DNA of 64,000 nt from DASYLJ01 sp036009625 (GTDB taxonomy: Bacteria > Desulfobacterota > Binatia > DP-6), in NCBI GenBank assembly GCA_036009625.1, contig DASYLJ010000200.1, positions 1-64,000 on the forward strand, read 5' to 3'. Both the position numbers and the translations under genes were made by a program. Under the pieces are notes generated by a model that was not told where the DNA came from, did not search any database, and saw nothing but the letters and a program-made list of their open reading frames with translations. Positions 38,783-46,851 of the stretch are shown piece after piece (position 1 is the first letter of the stretch; every line of letters begins with the position of its first letter).

Positions 38783-39202
38783 TCAGCGGGGCATCAGCTG
38801 CAGCCCGAGGAAGACCTGCACGCCGAGCGCCATCAGCACGGCGGCGCCGATCCAGGGGTGCACCGCGCGCGCCCAGGCGTCGGTCGGAACACGTCGCGAC
38901 ACCAGCGCGGCCAGCGAGAAGAGCACGATGATGACGCCGCCGATCTGGAAATGTCCGCTGTCGGTGACGTCGAGATCGGGGCGCCAGAGCCACACGCTGA
39001 GCACCCCGCCGATCCAGGCGACGACGGCCAGGCCGTATGCCCACGGCGACAGCTTCCGGTGCTGGGCGCGGTGCGCCAGCGCACGAGGCCCCCGGCCGCG
39101 ACCCTGGACGGCGAGCGTCGCGGTGCGTACCGCAAGCGCGGTCACGACCAGGCCGAGGATCGGGTGCGCCCAGAGGACGAGGCGAACGGCGCCGTCGCTC
39201 AC
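38783..39202 (-). CDS. Small four-helix membrane protein, DUF4079-like
   Basis: This is a 139-residue protein with four predicted membrane helices. It has conserved-looking histidines near the membrane faces: HPILG near the start, SGHFQIGG in the third, and AVHPWIG in the fourth. The ending LGVQVFLGLQLMP is typical of DUF4079, a small membrane family that may bind haem b. The GTG start overlaps the stop of the LLM gene (GTGA), so the two are coupled. Redox partnership with the F420 enzyme is possible but not shown. The family call is tentative. Confidence 0.6.
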   Translation of the reverse strand: MSDGAVRLVLWAHPILGLVVTALAVRTATLAVQGRGRGPRALAHRAQHRKLSPWAYGLAVVAWIGGVLSVWLWRPDLDVTDSGHFQIGGVIIVLFSLAALVSRRVPTDAWARAVHPWIGAAVLMALGVQVFLGLQLMPR

Positions 39203-40032
39203 GCCCGGACGACGCGGGCGCCGAGCTCGCGCACCGTGGCCTCGAGCTGCTCGCCCCGGACCATCGGATACAGCACGAGGCGGTCGATGCCGGCGGCCTC
39301 GGCCTGCGCCACCAGCTCCGCCGTCATCGGCTCGAACGTCGTCAGCGAGATCTCGAACGCCTCGTCGCCACGGCCGGCGGCGACCCGCAGCCGACGCAGC
39401 TCGCGCACCGTTTCGGCGGTGGCGGCGACGGTCTGCGCGAAGCCGTACCAGCCGTTGCCCTCGCGCGCGGCGCGGGCGAGCGCCGGCGGCGCATGGCCAC
39501 CGACGATGATGGGCGGATGCGGCCGCTGCACCGGCTTCGGCTCGAAGCGGACGTCGGCGAAGGCGGCGAAGCGTCCGTCGAAGTGCGGCACCTCCTCCGT
39601 CCACAGGGCACGGATGGCGCGCAGGTACTCGTCGGTGATGGCGCCTCGCTTGTGGAAGTCGACGCCCAGGGCGCGGAATTCGGGCTCGACGTAGCCGGCG
39701 GCGAACCCGGCGATCAGCCGTCCGCCCGAGACCACGTCGAGCGACGCCAGCGCCTTGGCGAGCACGACCGGGTTGTGGTGCGGCAGCACCAGGATACCGG
39801 TCCCGATCCGGATGCGGCTGGTGACGGCGGCGACGTGCGTCAGCGACACGATCGAGTCGAGGAAGGGTGTCTCGGGCGGCGTCGGCACCGGATTGTCGCG
39901 CACGGGCATGACGACGTGCTCACCCGTCCAGATCGATTCGAAGCCCTCTTCCTCGGCCGCGATCGCGATCCGCCGTTGCAGGACGGGATCGGCACAGGGA
40001 CCGACGTTGATCGCGAACAGCCCAAAGCGCAT
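39199..40032 (-). CDS. LLM-class F420-dependent oxidoreductase
   Basis: This is a 277-residue luciferase-like F420 enzyme, the second in the window. It begins MRFGLFAINVG and contains WTGEHVVMP, LPHHNPVVLAKALASLDVVSGGR and GFAAGYVEPEF, the TIGR03619-type signature set. The ATG at 40032 fits the family N-terminus; the codon 36 bases upstream adds nothing conserved. It diverges from the secreted TSP3-repeat protein gene and is followed by the DUF4079-like gene with a GTGA overlap. The substrate is unknown. Confidence 0.86.
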   Translation of the reverse strand: MRFGLFAINVGPCADPVLQRRIAIAAEEEGFESIWTGEHVVMPVRDNPVPTPPETPFLDSIVSLTHVAAVTSRIRIGTGILVLPHHNPVVLAKALASLDVVSGGRLIAGFAAGYVEPEFRALGVDFHKRGAITDEYLRAIRALWTEEVPHFDGRFAAFADVRFEPKPVQRPHPPIIVGGHAPPALARAAREGNGWYGFAQTVAATAETVRELRRLRVAAGRGDEAFEISLTTFEPMTAELVAQAEAAGIDRLVLYPMVRGEQLEATVRELGARVVRA

Positions 40033-40162
40033 GGCGCGGAAGCTGGCAGGGGGTCCCCGGGCAGTCAAGCATCCCCCAGACGTGGGATGGGTTCACCATG
40101 GACGAATAGCGGGGGTTTCCGTACAACCGACGAGATCTATGAACCGCAGGAGGGTGATCTCG

Positions 40163-41974
40163 ATGTCTATCTCGAAGGTGCTCGGTGTCGTGGCGACGGT
40201 GCTGCTGGCCGCGTCGACGGCGGGCGCGGCGACCCGGTGCAATCTCAATCCGGGGGGCCCCGAGGAGCTGGTGCTGACGGTGCCGCAGTCTGGGTCCGAC
40301 TTCGACGCCGGCTGGACCGGCGACGTGCACAACTATGACGTTCCCGGCGGCGCCCGCTTCCGGCTCTGCCTGGCCAACTGCGACAACGACACCGACCCGC
40401 TTTGCGACGTCCAGGGCCAAGCCGATCAGCTCTCGGCCGCAGGGCGCACCTTCGCTCCGCCGATCCCCGTCGTCATCGGAACCACCGCGGTGTGCATCCA
40501 GGCGAACTTCGCAGACCCCGCGGTTTCCGGAACGGTGAACCTCGAGACCGGCCTCATGGCGGCCACCGCGAACCTCGCGGCCAACGTCTACCTCACCACG
40601 CTCACGAACGTGTGCCCGCAGTGCGTCGCGGGTACCTGCAATGGTGGAGCGAATTCGGGTGCCGCCTGCACCATCGGCGAGACGGTCAACGTCCAGGGTG
40701 CCATCGACACCACCTACGACGTGTCCATCGACTGTCCCGCCAGCGGAACCGCGATTCCGGTCGCCCTCACGGTGAACGTCACCACGGGACAGTCTTCCGC
40801 GAGCAACTGCCCCGGCCAGACCGACTCCAACGATTGTGCCGGCGCGCAGACCTGCACCGCCGTCTGCACCGGTGGCAACCACGGCGGCATCACCCAGTCG
40901 TGCTGCTCGGGCGCCACGACGAAGGCGTGCTTCCCCGCGACCGTCACCCGCCAGGGCTCGAGCGCTCCGCCCCTCCCCGTCTGGCCCAACCCGAGCTACC
41001 CGAAGACGGAGACCACGGCGGCGGCCACGCTCGTCAGCGCCTTCTGCGCCCCCGGCGCGCCGGGCATCCTCGGCATCGCCGTGAACCAGGACGTCGGCCT
41101 GCCCGGTCCAGCCGCCTTCATCCTACCGCTCAACCAGGAGCTCATCGGCGACACCGACGGCGACGGCCTGCCCGACACGCTCGACGGCTGCACCAACGAC
41201 GCCGACTGTGACGACGACGGGGTCATCGACGGCTCGATCGACGGTGGCGAAGATTCGAACAACGACGGCGTCGTCGACGCCGGCGAGACCGACCCCACCG
41301 ATCAGGACAGCGACAACGACGGTCTCCCCGACGGTCTGGAGCGCGGTCTCACCGCGCCGCAGCGGCCGGCCGACTTCGGGGGGACGTTCGTCGCCGACGC
41401 CGATCCGGCGACGACGACCGACGGCGCGAATCCCGACACCGACGGTGACGGCCTCCTGGACGGCGACGAAGACGCCGACCACAACGGCCGCGTCGATGCC
41501 GGCGAGACCGATCCCAATGTCCCCGACGGCACGACCACGACGACGAGCTCCACCACGAGCACCACTGTCGCTGGCGGCTGCTCCAGCGCCACCGAGTGCA
41601 ACGACGACGATCCCTGCACCGACGACAGCTGCCCTGCCGACGCCTGCGTCTTCACGCAGAAGACCGGTGCCGAAGGCGCGCAGTGCGAGCTCGACGACGT
41701 GCAGGACGGCCCCATCTGCGGCACCGACCCGCTCGACGCGAAGACCGACAAGGCCGTCGCCGCGGCACTCGCCAAGGTCGACGGGTTCCTCGCCAAGATC
41801 GCCACGGCCAGCCCGGCCAAGAAGAAGAAGTTCATCAAGAAGGCGAAGGCCGCCCTCAAGGTCGTCCAGACCAAGGCCGGCAAGGCCGGCAAGAAGGGCA
41901 AGATCAGCACCGACTGCGCTGCCACCATCACCGAGAAGATGGCGGAGCTGTCCGCGATCGTCGGCGCCCTCTGA
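40163..41974 (+). CDS. Secreted protein with thrombospondin type-3-like calcium repeats and Thr/Ser linker
   Basis: This is a 603-residue protein. A signal peptide (1-22, ending AGAA) is followed by a large Cys-containing beta-rich region (about 25-330). A row of Asp-rich calcium-binding repeats follows (about 330-460, with DTDGDGLPD and DNDGLPDGLE). Next come a TTTTSSTTSTT linker, a small Cys knot (SATECNDDDPCTDDSC), and a Lys-rich helical tail (about 530-603). The start at 40163 has an AGGAGGG ribosome-binding site eight bases upstream (40148-40154); an ATG at 40139 is less likely. It is probably a surface or matrix protein. The tail resembles that of the secreted protein at 59232-61922. 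Confidence 0.82.
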   Translation: MSISKVLGVVATVLLAASTAGAATRCNLNPGGPEELVLTVPQSGSDFDAGWTGDVHNYDVPGGARFRLCLANCDNDTDPLCDVQGQADQLSAAGRTFAPPIPVVIGTTAVCIQANFADPAVSGTVNLETGLMAATANLAANVYLTTLTNVCPQCVAGTCNGGANSGAACTIGETVNVQGAIDTTYDVSIDCPASGTAIPVALTVNVTTGQSSASNCPGQTDSNDCAGAQTCTAVCTGGNHGGITQSCCSGATTKACFPATVTRQGSSAPPLPVWPNPSYPKTETTAAATLVSAFCAPGAPGILGIAVNQDVGLPGPAAFILPLNQELIGDTDGDGLPDTLDGCTNDADCDDDGVIDGSIDGGEDSNNDGVVDAGETDPTDQDSDNDGLPDGLERGLTAPQRPADFGGTFVADADPATTTDGANPDTDGDGLLDGDEDADHNGRVDAGETDPNVPDGTTTTTSSTTSTTVAGGCSSATECNDDDPCTDDSCPADACVFTQKTGAEGAQCELDDVQDGPICGTDPLDAKTDKAVAAALAKVDGFLAKIATASPAKKKKFIKKAKAALKVVQTKAGKAGKKGKISTDCAATITEKMAELSAIVGAL

Positions 41975-42024
41975 TCACGTGACGCCGCGTCGCCGCCGGC
42001 TCGGGCCGGCGGCGACGCCCCTGT

Positions 42025-42040
42025 GCTACAAGCGCCGCGA
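42025..42040 (+). repeat. 16-base direct repeat, copy 1
   Basis: GCTACAAGCGCCGCGA occurs here, overlapping the start of the hemerythrin gene, and again identically at 42959-42974 upstream of the MscS gene. The TACAAG inside could serve as a -10 box for both genes. Confidence 0.45.
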
Positions 42041-42528
42041 TGGCACGCCGGCGACGACACCCGAGCCTCATCCCGCTCTCCCACGATCATCGCGACGCCC
42101 TCGGTCTGGCGTTCCGGCTGCATCACCCCTCGCCCCCGGGCCCGGTCACGGCGATGACGCCGGCGAGCACACCGGAGAGCCGCCGCGCCGAGACGCTGGC
42201 GTTCTTCACGGCGCACCTCGTGCCACACTTCCACGCCGAGGAAACGCTGCTGTTCCCCTTCCTGCGCGACAGGGTGCCGGCAACGGCGCCGCTGCTCGAC
42301 GCGCTCGTCGCCGATCACCGTCGTTTCGAGCAGCTCCGGGATGCGGTCGAAGGTGCCCACGACGACGCCACGCGCGGACCGGCGCTCACCGCCTTCGCCG
42401 ACCTGCTGGAGACCCACGTCCGGCGCGAGGAGCGCGAACTGTTCGACGCCTTCCCCGAGGGCCTGCCGCAGGAGGAGACGCAGCGGCTCGGCGACGCCAT
42501 CCGCGTTGCGATCGGTCGATCTCTCTAG
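42040..42528 (+). CDS. Hemerythrin-like (HHE) domain protein
   Basis: This is a 162-residue four-helix protein. Iron-ligand type residues are spaced as in HHE proteins: H15 and H17 in LSHDHRDAL, HFHAEETLLFPFL (HxxxE) in the second helix, DHRRFEQL in the third, and HVRREERELFDAF (HxxxE) in the fourth. These proteins bind a diiron or haem centre and sense or scavenge oxygen, NO or oxidants. The gene converges on the rhodanese gene, sharing the CTAG in which both stop codons lie. The ATG lies seven bases after a TACAAG box. Confidence 0.85.
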   Translation: MARRRRHPSLIPLSHDHRDALGLAFRLHHPSPPGPVTAMTPASTPESRRAETLAFFTAHLVPHFHAEETLLFPFLRDRVPATAPLLDALVADHRRFEQLRDAVEGAHDDATRGPALTAFADLLETHVRREERELFDAFPEGLPQEETQRLGDAIRVAIGRSL

Positions 42529-42923
42529 TCGAGACGTCCGCCGGGACCGCTCTCGACCGGCAGACCCGCGTCGCGCCAGCCCGGGACGCCGGGCGCGCCC
42601 CCGAAGCCCCCCTGGACGTTGGCGAGATCGGTCCAGCCGGCCGCGGCCAGCAGCTCGCAGGCTCGCTGCGAGCGCCCGCCCGCCTGACAGCCCACCACCA
42701 GGCGGGTCGACGGCGGCAGGTGCCGTCCCACGGCTGCGACGAAGTCGGCGTTCGGCGCCGGCCGCCCACTGGCGGGGTCGAGCAGCATCACGGCGACGTT
42801 GCGGGCCCCGGCCGGATGCCCGGCGTCGTACTCGCCGGGGGTACGAACGTCGAGGTAGACGACGGCAGGATCGGCGGTGAGGAGCGCCTGCGCTTCGGGC
42901 GGCGTCAGCTGGCGGATGGGCAT
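42525..42923 (-). CDS. Single-domain rhodanese
   Basis: This is a 132-residue rhodanese-fold sulphurtransferase. The catalytic cysteine is C99 in the loop CQAGGRSQ. YLDVRTPGEYDAGHPAGARNV is the first CH2 signature and GGFGGAPGVPGW the closing one. The alpha-helical loop after the first signature is slightly longer than in PspE-type proteins. It is cytosolic, since no signal peptide is seen. It overlaps the hemerythrin stop by four bases in a tail-to-tail fashion. The sulphur donor and acceptor are unknown. Confidence 0.88.
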   Translation of the reverse strand: MPIRQLTPPEAQALLTADPAVVYLDVRTPGEYDAGHPAGARNVAVMLLDPASGRPAPNADFVAAVGRHLPPSTRLVVGCQAGGRSQRACELLAAAGWTDLANVQGGFGGAPGVPGWRDAGLPVESGPGGRLD

Positions 42924-42958
42924 GCGCGACCATCGCGCCGCCCCGGAAACCTGTCAAC

Positions 42959-42974
42959 GCTACAAGCGCCGCGA
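42959..42974 (+). repeat. 16-base direct repeat, copy 2
   Basis: This is the second identical copy of GCTACAAGCGCCGCGA, 25 bp upstream of the MscS-CNB start codon. See 42025-42040. Confidence 0.45.
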
Positions 42975-42998
42975 CGACCCTGATAAGGTCCGCCGCCG

Positions 42999-44507
42999 AT
43001 GCGCGCGCTGGAACGGCTGCAGCAGATCGAGCCGATATGGTCCGGTCTCGGTGCCACCCTGGTGGCGCTGGTCGTGCTGCTGCTGCTCCGCCGATCACTC
43101 CCACCCGGCCAGCGCGAACGGGGGCGGGCCGCGCTCGGCTTCCTGGTCGCGGCTCTGCTCATCCGCCTCACCGCCATCGGCCTCGTCGAGTGGGGAGGCA
43201 TGTGGGCGGCGCGCGGCATCCTCGGCATCCTGCACGTCGTCACGCTGGTCCTCGGGCTCTCCGGCCTGCTGAGCCTCGTGATCTTCGACCTCGGCTTGAA
43301 CCGCAGCCGGATCCGCGTGCCGTCGATCCTGCGGAACCTGATCCAGGGCGGCTTCGTCGTCTTCGTCCTGCTCTGGTTGTGGAAGGAGGCGACGGACGAC
43401 CTGTTCTCGCTCGTCACCACCTCGGCCATCGTCGGCGGCGTCATCGGTCTGGCGTTGCAGGGCACCATCGCGAACCTGTTCGCCGGCCTGTCGCTCCAGG
43501 TCGACCGCACCTTCGGCATCGGCGAGTGGATCAAGGTCGACGACGTCGTCGGGCGCATCCTCGAGGTGAAGTGGCGCGCCACCACGCTGCTCACCAAGGA
43601 CGGCGACATCGTCGTCGTCCCGAACTCCCGGCTGCTCGAGCAGGAGGTCCACAACTTCTCGCAGCCGAGCGGCGCGCATCGCATCTGGTCGCGGGTGGGC
43701 TTCGCCTACCGCCATCCCCCGAACGTGGTGAAGTCGGCGCTGCTGGAAGCGATCCGCGATACCCCCGGCGTGTTGCCCTTCCCCGGCCCGGACGTCATCG
43801 TCACCGATTTCGGCGACAGCGCCGTCATCTACGCGCTGCGCTACTGGATCACGGACTACGAGCGCGACACGGTGATCGACAGCGAAGTGCGCACGCGCAT
43901 CTGGTACGCGGCGCAGCGCCACGATCTCGAGATTCCGTTCCCGATCCAGACCGAGCACCATCCCGAGCCACCGGCGGTGACCCGTCGCACGGCCCAGATG
44001 GAGCGCGCGAAGGCACTCGCGGGCATCGAGATGTTCGCGATGATTCCCGACGCCGACCGCGACCTGCTCGCCGCCGCCATGCGCGACGCCTGGTTCGCGG
44101 CGGGCGAGCGTCTGATCCGCCAGGGCGACGCCGGCGACAGCCTCTTCCTCATCGTCGGCGGCACGGTCAGCGTCCGCCTCGCGGTCGACGGCGAGGAGCG
44201 CGAGATCAACACGCTCAAGCGCGGCGACATCGTGGGCGAGATGTCGCTCATGACCAACGAGCTCCGCACCGCCACATGCATCGCCGTGACCGACGTGACG
44301 GCGCTCGTCCTCGACCGCGCCGGCTTCAGTGACCTGTTGGCGAAGCGTCCGGAGATGGCCGAGAGCATCTCGGAAGTCCTCGCCAAGCGACATGCCGAGC
44401 TCGAGGGAGAACGCGACCAGCTCTCCGTCGCTGCCCGCGCACGCCGTAGCGCCGAGGTGAAATCCCGGCTGCTCCAACGCATACGCACGGCGTTCTTCCA
44501 ACTCTGA
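42999..44507 (+). CDS. MscS-type channel with C-terminal cyclic-nucleotide-binding domain
   Basis: This is a 502-residue protein. Four or so membrane helices (about 15-165) end in the pore-lining helix VGGVIGLALQGTIANLFAGLSL. The MscS beta domain follows (about 185-225, GEWIKVDDVVGRILEVKW) and then the alpha-beta domain to about 320. A CNB domain (about 350-470) keeps the phosphate-binding E414 and R423 in GEMSLMTNELRTAT, so it should bind cAMP or cGMP. It is of the bCNG type of channel, in which ligand and tension may both gate. It converges on the transhydrogenase operon with 12 bp between stops. Confidence 0.9.
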   Translation: MRALERLQQIEPIWSGLGATLVALVVLLLLRRSLPPGQRERGRAALGFLVAALLIRLTAIGLVEWGGMWAARGILGILHVVTLVLGLSGLLSLVIFDLGLNRSRIRVPSILRNLIQGGFVVFVLLWLWKEATDDLFSLVTTSAIVGGVIGLALQGTIANLFAGLSLQVDRTFGIGEWIKVDDVVGRILEVKWRATTLLTKDGDIVVVPNSRLLEQEVHNFSQPSGAHRIWSRVGFAYRHPPNVVKSALLEAIRDTPGVLPFPGPDVIVTDFGDSAVIYALRYWITDYERDTVIDSEVRTRIWYAAQRHDLEIPFPIQTEHHPEPPAVTRRTAQMERAKALAGIEMFAMIPDADRDLLAAAMRDAWFAAGERLIRQGDAGDSLFLIVGGTVSVRLAVDGEEREINTLKRGDIVGEMSLMTNELRTATCIAVTDVTALVLDRAGFSDLLAKRPEMAESISEVLAKRHAELEGERDQLSVAARARRSAEVKSRLLQRIRTAFFQL

Positions 44508-44519
44508 CGGGCGACGAGG

Positions 44520-45914
44520 TCAGGGGACTCCGTCCCAGCGCCCGAGCGCGTCGTATGCCGCATACTTGTACAGTTCGGACAGCGTCGGGTAGTTGAACAC
44601 CAGCTCGATCAGGGTCTCGACCGTGCCGCCGAGGACCATCGCGACCTGACCGATGTGCACGAGCTCGCTGGCGCGATCGCCGATGCAATGGCACCCCACG
44701 AGGCGACGGGTGTCACGATCGAACACCAGCTTCACCATGCCATCTCGATCGCCGATGATCTCGCCGCGGGCATTTTGCGCGTAGAAGGCGCGCCCCACGA
44801 CCGGGACCATGCCCCGCTCGCCTGCGCCCGCCTCCGTCACCCCGATGCACGACACCTCGGGAATCGTGTAGATGCCATACGGGAGCACCTCGCTCATCGT
44901 CCGCTTGTAGGCGAACCCAAACGCGTGGCAGACGGCTACCCGCCCCTGCTCCATCGACGTCGACGCGAGCGCCGGGAAGCCGACGCAATCCCCAGCGGCG
45001 AAGATGTGCGCGACATTGGTACGGTAGCAATCGTCGACCTCGACGTACCCCCGCTTCCCGATGCGCACATCGGCGCGATCGAGTCCGAGCCTCGCCGTGT
45101 TGCCGCTACGCCCCGCCGTGAAGAGCAGCTGCTCGGCGGCGACCTCGGCACCACTGGCGAGCGTCGTGACGATGCCCCGGATGGGATCACGGTCGACGCG
45201 CGTCCACCCCTCGCCCAGCCGTGTGTTCACTCCGAGGCCGCGCATGGCCGTCAACAGCCGCGGTCCGATCTCTTCGTCGAGGAACGGCAGGATGTGCGTA
45301 CGAGGCTCGATGAGCTCGACCGCCACGCCCAAGGCGGCAAAGATCGTCGCATACTCGCAGCCGATGACCCCGGCTCCGAGAATGGCGAGCGACCGCGGAA
45401 GCCGATCGAGCATCAACACGGTGTCCGAGTCGTCGATGTCCGGATCCGAGAAGTCCATGTCGGGAGGGTGGTGCGGAATCGATCCCGTGGCGATGAGAAA
45501 GACGTCGGCCGTCAAACGCCGGCTCGTTCCCTGGTGGCGTAGCTCCACGGTGTGGGGATCGAGGAAGGCACCGTGGCCGGACAGCAGATCCACGCCATGT
45601 CGCGCGAGATTCTCGTGGATTCGCGTCACCTCGAGCCGGCGGACGGCATCCTTGCGGCTCAGCAGCCGTGGCGCCATGTGCTCGGGACGAAGGCTCACGC
45701 TCAGTCCGTACAGCTCGCGCTGGCGGTAGCCCGACAGGAAGAGAGCGGTCTCGCGCAGCGTCTTCGACGGTACGGTTCCGGTGTGCACGGCGGCGCCGCC
45801 CGGCTCCGGCTCCGGCTCGAGCACGGCGACGCGCTTACCGAAAAAGGCCGCTTGCGCGGCGCCCTTCTCCCCGGCCGGCCCACTCCCCAGGACGATCAGG
45901 TCATAGTCGGCCAT
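44520..45914 (-). CDS. sthA: Soluble pyridine nucleotide transhydrogenase (Si-specific)
   Basis: This is a 464-residue flavoprotein of the disulphide-reductase fold. The FAD motif GSGPAGEKGA is at about 10-19, the NAD motif GAGVIGCEYA in the middle, and GDCVGFP follows. The C-terminal stretch CIGDRASELVHIGQ and FNYPTLSELYKYAA match SthA. The redox-active cysteine region reads GGAAVHTGTVPSKTLRE, with no cysteine at all, consistent with a transhydrogenase and not a disulphide reductase. SthA exchanges reducing power between NADPH and NAD+. It is the last gene of the cytochrome-NuoEF operon, seven bases after the b-cytochrome gene. Confidence 0.92.
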   Translation of the reverse strand: MADYDLIVLGSGPAGEKGAAQAAFFGKRVAVLEPEPEPGGAAVHTGTVPSKTLRETALFLSGYRQRELYGLSVSLRPEHMAPRLLSRKDAVRRLEVTRIHENLARHGVDLLSGHGAFLDPHTVELRHQGTSRRLTADVFLIATGSIPHHPPDMDFSDPDIDDSDTVLMLDRLPRSLAILGAGVIGCEYATIFAALGVAVELIEPRTHILPFLDEEIGPRLLTAMRGLGVNTRLGEGWTRVDRDPIRGIVTTLASGAEVAAEQLLFTAGRSGNTARLGLDRADVRIGKRGYVEVDDCYRTNVAHIFAAGDCVGFPALASTSMEQGRVAVCHAFGFAYKRTMSEVLPYGIYTIPEVSCIGVTEAGAGERGMVPVVGRAFYAQNARGEIIGDRDGMVKLVFDRDTRRLVGCHCIGDRASELVHIGQVAMVLGGTVETLIELVFNYPTLSELYKYAAYDALGRWDGVP

Positions 45915-45920
45915 CTGTCC

Positions 45921-46847
45921 TCAGTAGGCGTAGCGAAGGGCCAGCACCACATGCGCCGCCAACAGCACCAGCATGGCGGCCGTGAGTGGGACATGCACGA
46001 AGAGCCAGCCGTGCAGCCAATGATGGAGCCGCCGCTGCACGGCCAGATCGCGGCGCTCGGCGGCGACATCGCCGAGATCGCGCACGGCCTCCTGCAATGC
46101 GGGAGGCACCGTGCGTCCGATCGCCTCCACCATGCGAACACGGCGCTCGTCCGACTCCGCCAGCGGTCCATGACGTCCATCCCCGTGTAGAAACGGACGA
46201 ACCTCCTCGAGGTAGAAGCGCCGGATCGGCTCCGAGCCCTCGACGCACGCGAATTGCCGAAACGGCACCGAGCGACGGCGAACACCCTTCCGATCGGCCG
46301 CGACCCGCGTGAGCGCGTTCTCCTCGGCCACCGCTTCTGGCAAGTGGCCACACACCGCCGCCGCGATCTCGTAGGCTTCGAGCTGCAGCAGGTGCACGAC
46401 ATGGGGAATCTGCTCGTAGACCGTCTCGCCCGGTGACCATCGCGTCATCATGCGCGGCAGGAACTGTTGCAGGACGAGGCCGTAGATCCCGCTCGCGATG
46501 ACCGCGGCCAATACGAGCGTCAGCGTCACTGCGAGCGTGCCCCGAAACCGGAACCCACTGTGGAACAGGACCAGCGGGACGATCAGGAGGCCGAGCCAGA
46601 TGTGTCCCTTGAGCCACGTCTCGGCGCGGCCGATGGCCCACGTCGGAAAGCGCTTGCGCACGTTGAGCAGCGCTTCGAACAGCATGAGTGCGGCAGCGGC
46701 GATGCCGAATCCGAGCCCGATATCACTGCTGCCCGACGGGCCGTCGATAGCGGCACGATGGTAGGGCACATAGAAGCCGATGGACAGAATCAGCCCCATC
46801 GCCGCGAAGAGCGCCCATCGGCGCTGGCGCCGGTCGATCAGCGCCAT
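45921..46847 (-). CDS. Cytochrome b-like membrane protein of the redox operon
   Basis: This is a 308-residue protein with about five membrane helices. Two in the middle carry a His pair (GHIWLGL and VLFHSGF) and the last carries several (HHWLHGWLF, VHVPL and AAHVVLA), which fits bis-His haem b ligation as in b561/NapH-like proteins. A soluble, charged loop of about 120 residues (about 150-270) separates the two sets. The ATG at 46847 lies four bases after the upstream stop. It is the likely membrane step between the iron-sulphur protein and the quinone pool or the cytochrome c. Haem binding is predicted and no exact family name is assigned. Confidence 0.7.
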   Translation of the reverse strand: MALIDRRQRRWALFAAMGLILSIGFYVPYHRAAIDGPSGSSDIGLGFGIAAAALMLFEALLNVRKRFPTWAIGRAETWLKGHIWLGLLIVPLVLFHSGFRFRGTLAVTLTLVLAAVIASGIYGLVLQQFLPRMMTRWSPGETVYEQIPHVVHLLQLEAYEIAAAVCGHLPEAVAEENALTRVAADRKGVRRRSVPFRQFACVEGSEPIRRFYLEEVRPFLHGDGRHGPLAESDERRVRMVEAIGRTVPPALQEAVRDLGDVAAERRDLAVQRRLHHWLHGWLFVHVPLTAAMLVLLAAHVVLALRYAY

Positions 46848-46851
46848 GGCC

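Noticed and set aside
39755..40162. Upstream in-frame extension of the secreted TSP3-repeat protein
   Set aside because: It lies antisense to the F420 oxidoreductase gene, and a signal peptide with a good ribosome-binding site starts at 40163.
41150..41570. Repetitive GAC/ACG-rich tract
   Set aside because: It codes for Asp-rich calcium repeats and a Thr/Ser linker of the secreted protein; not a DNA repeat element.
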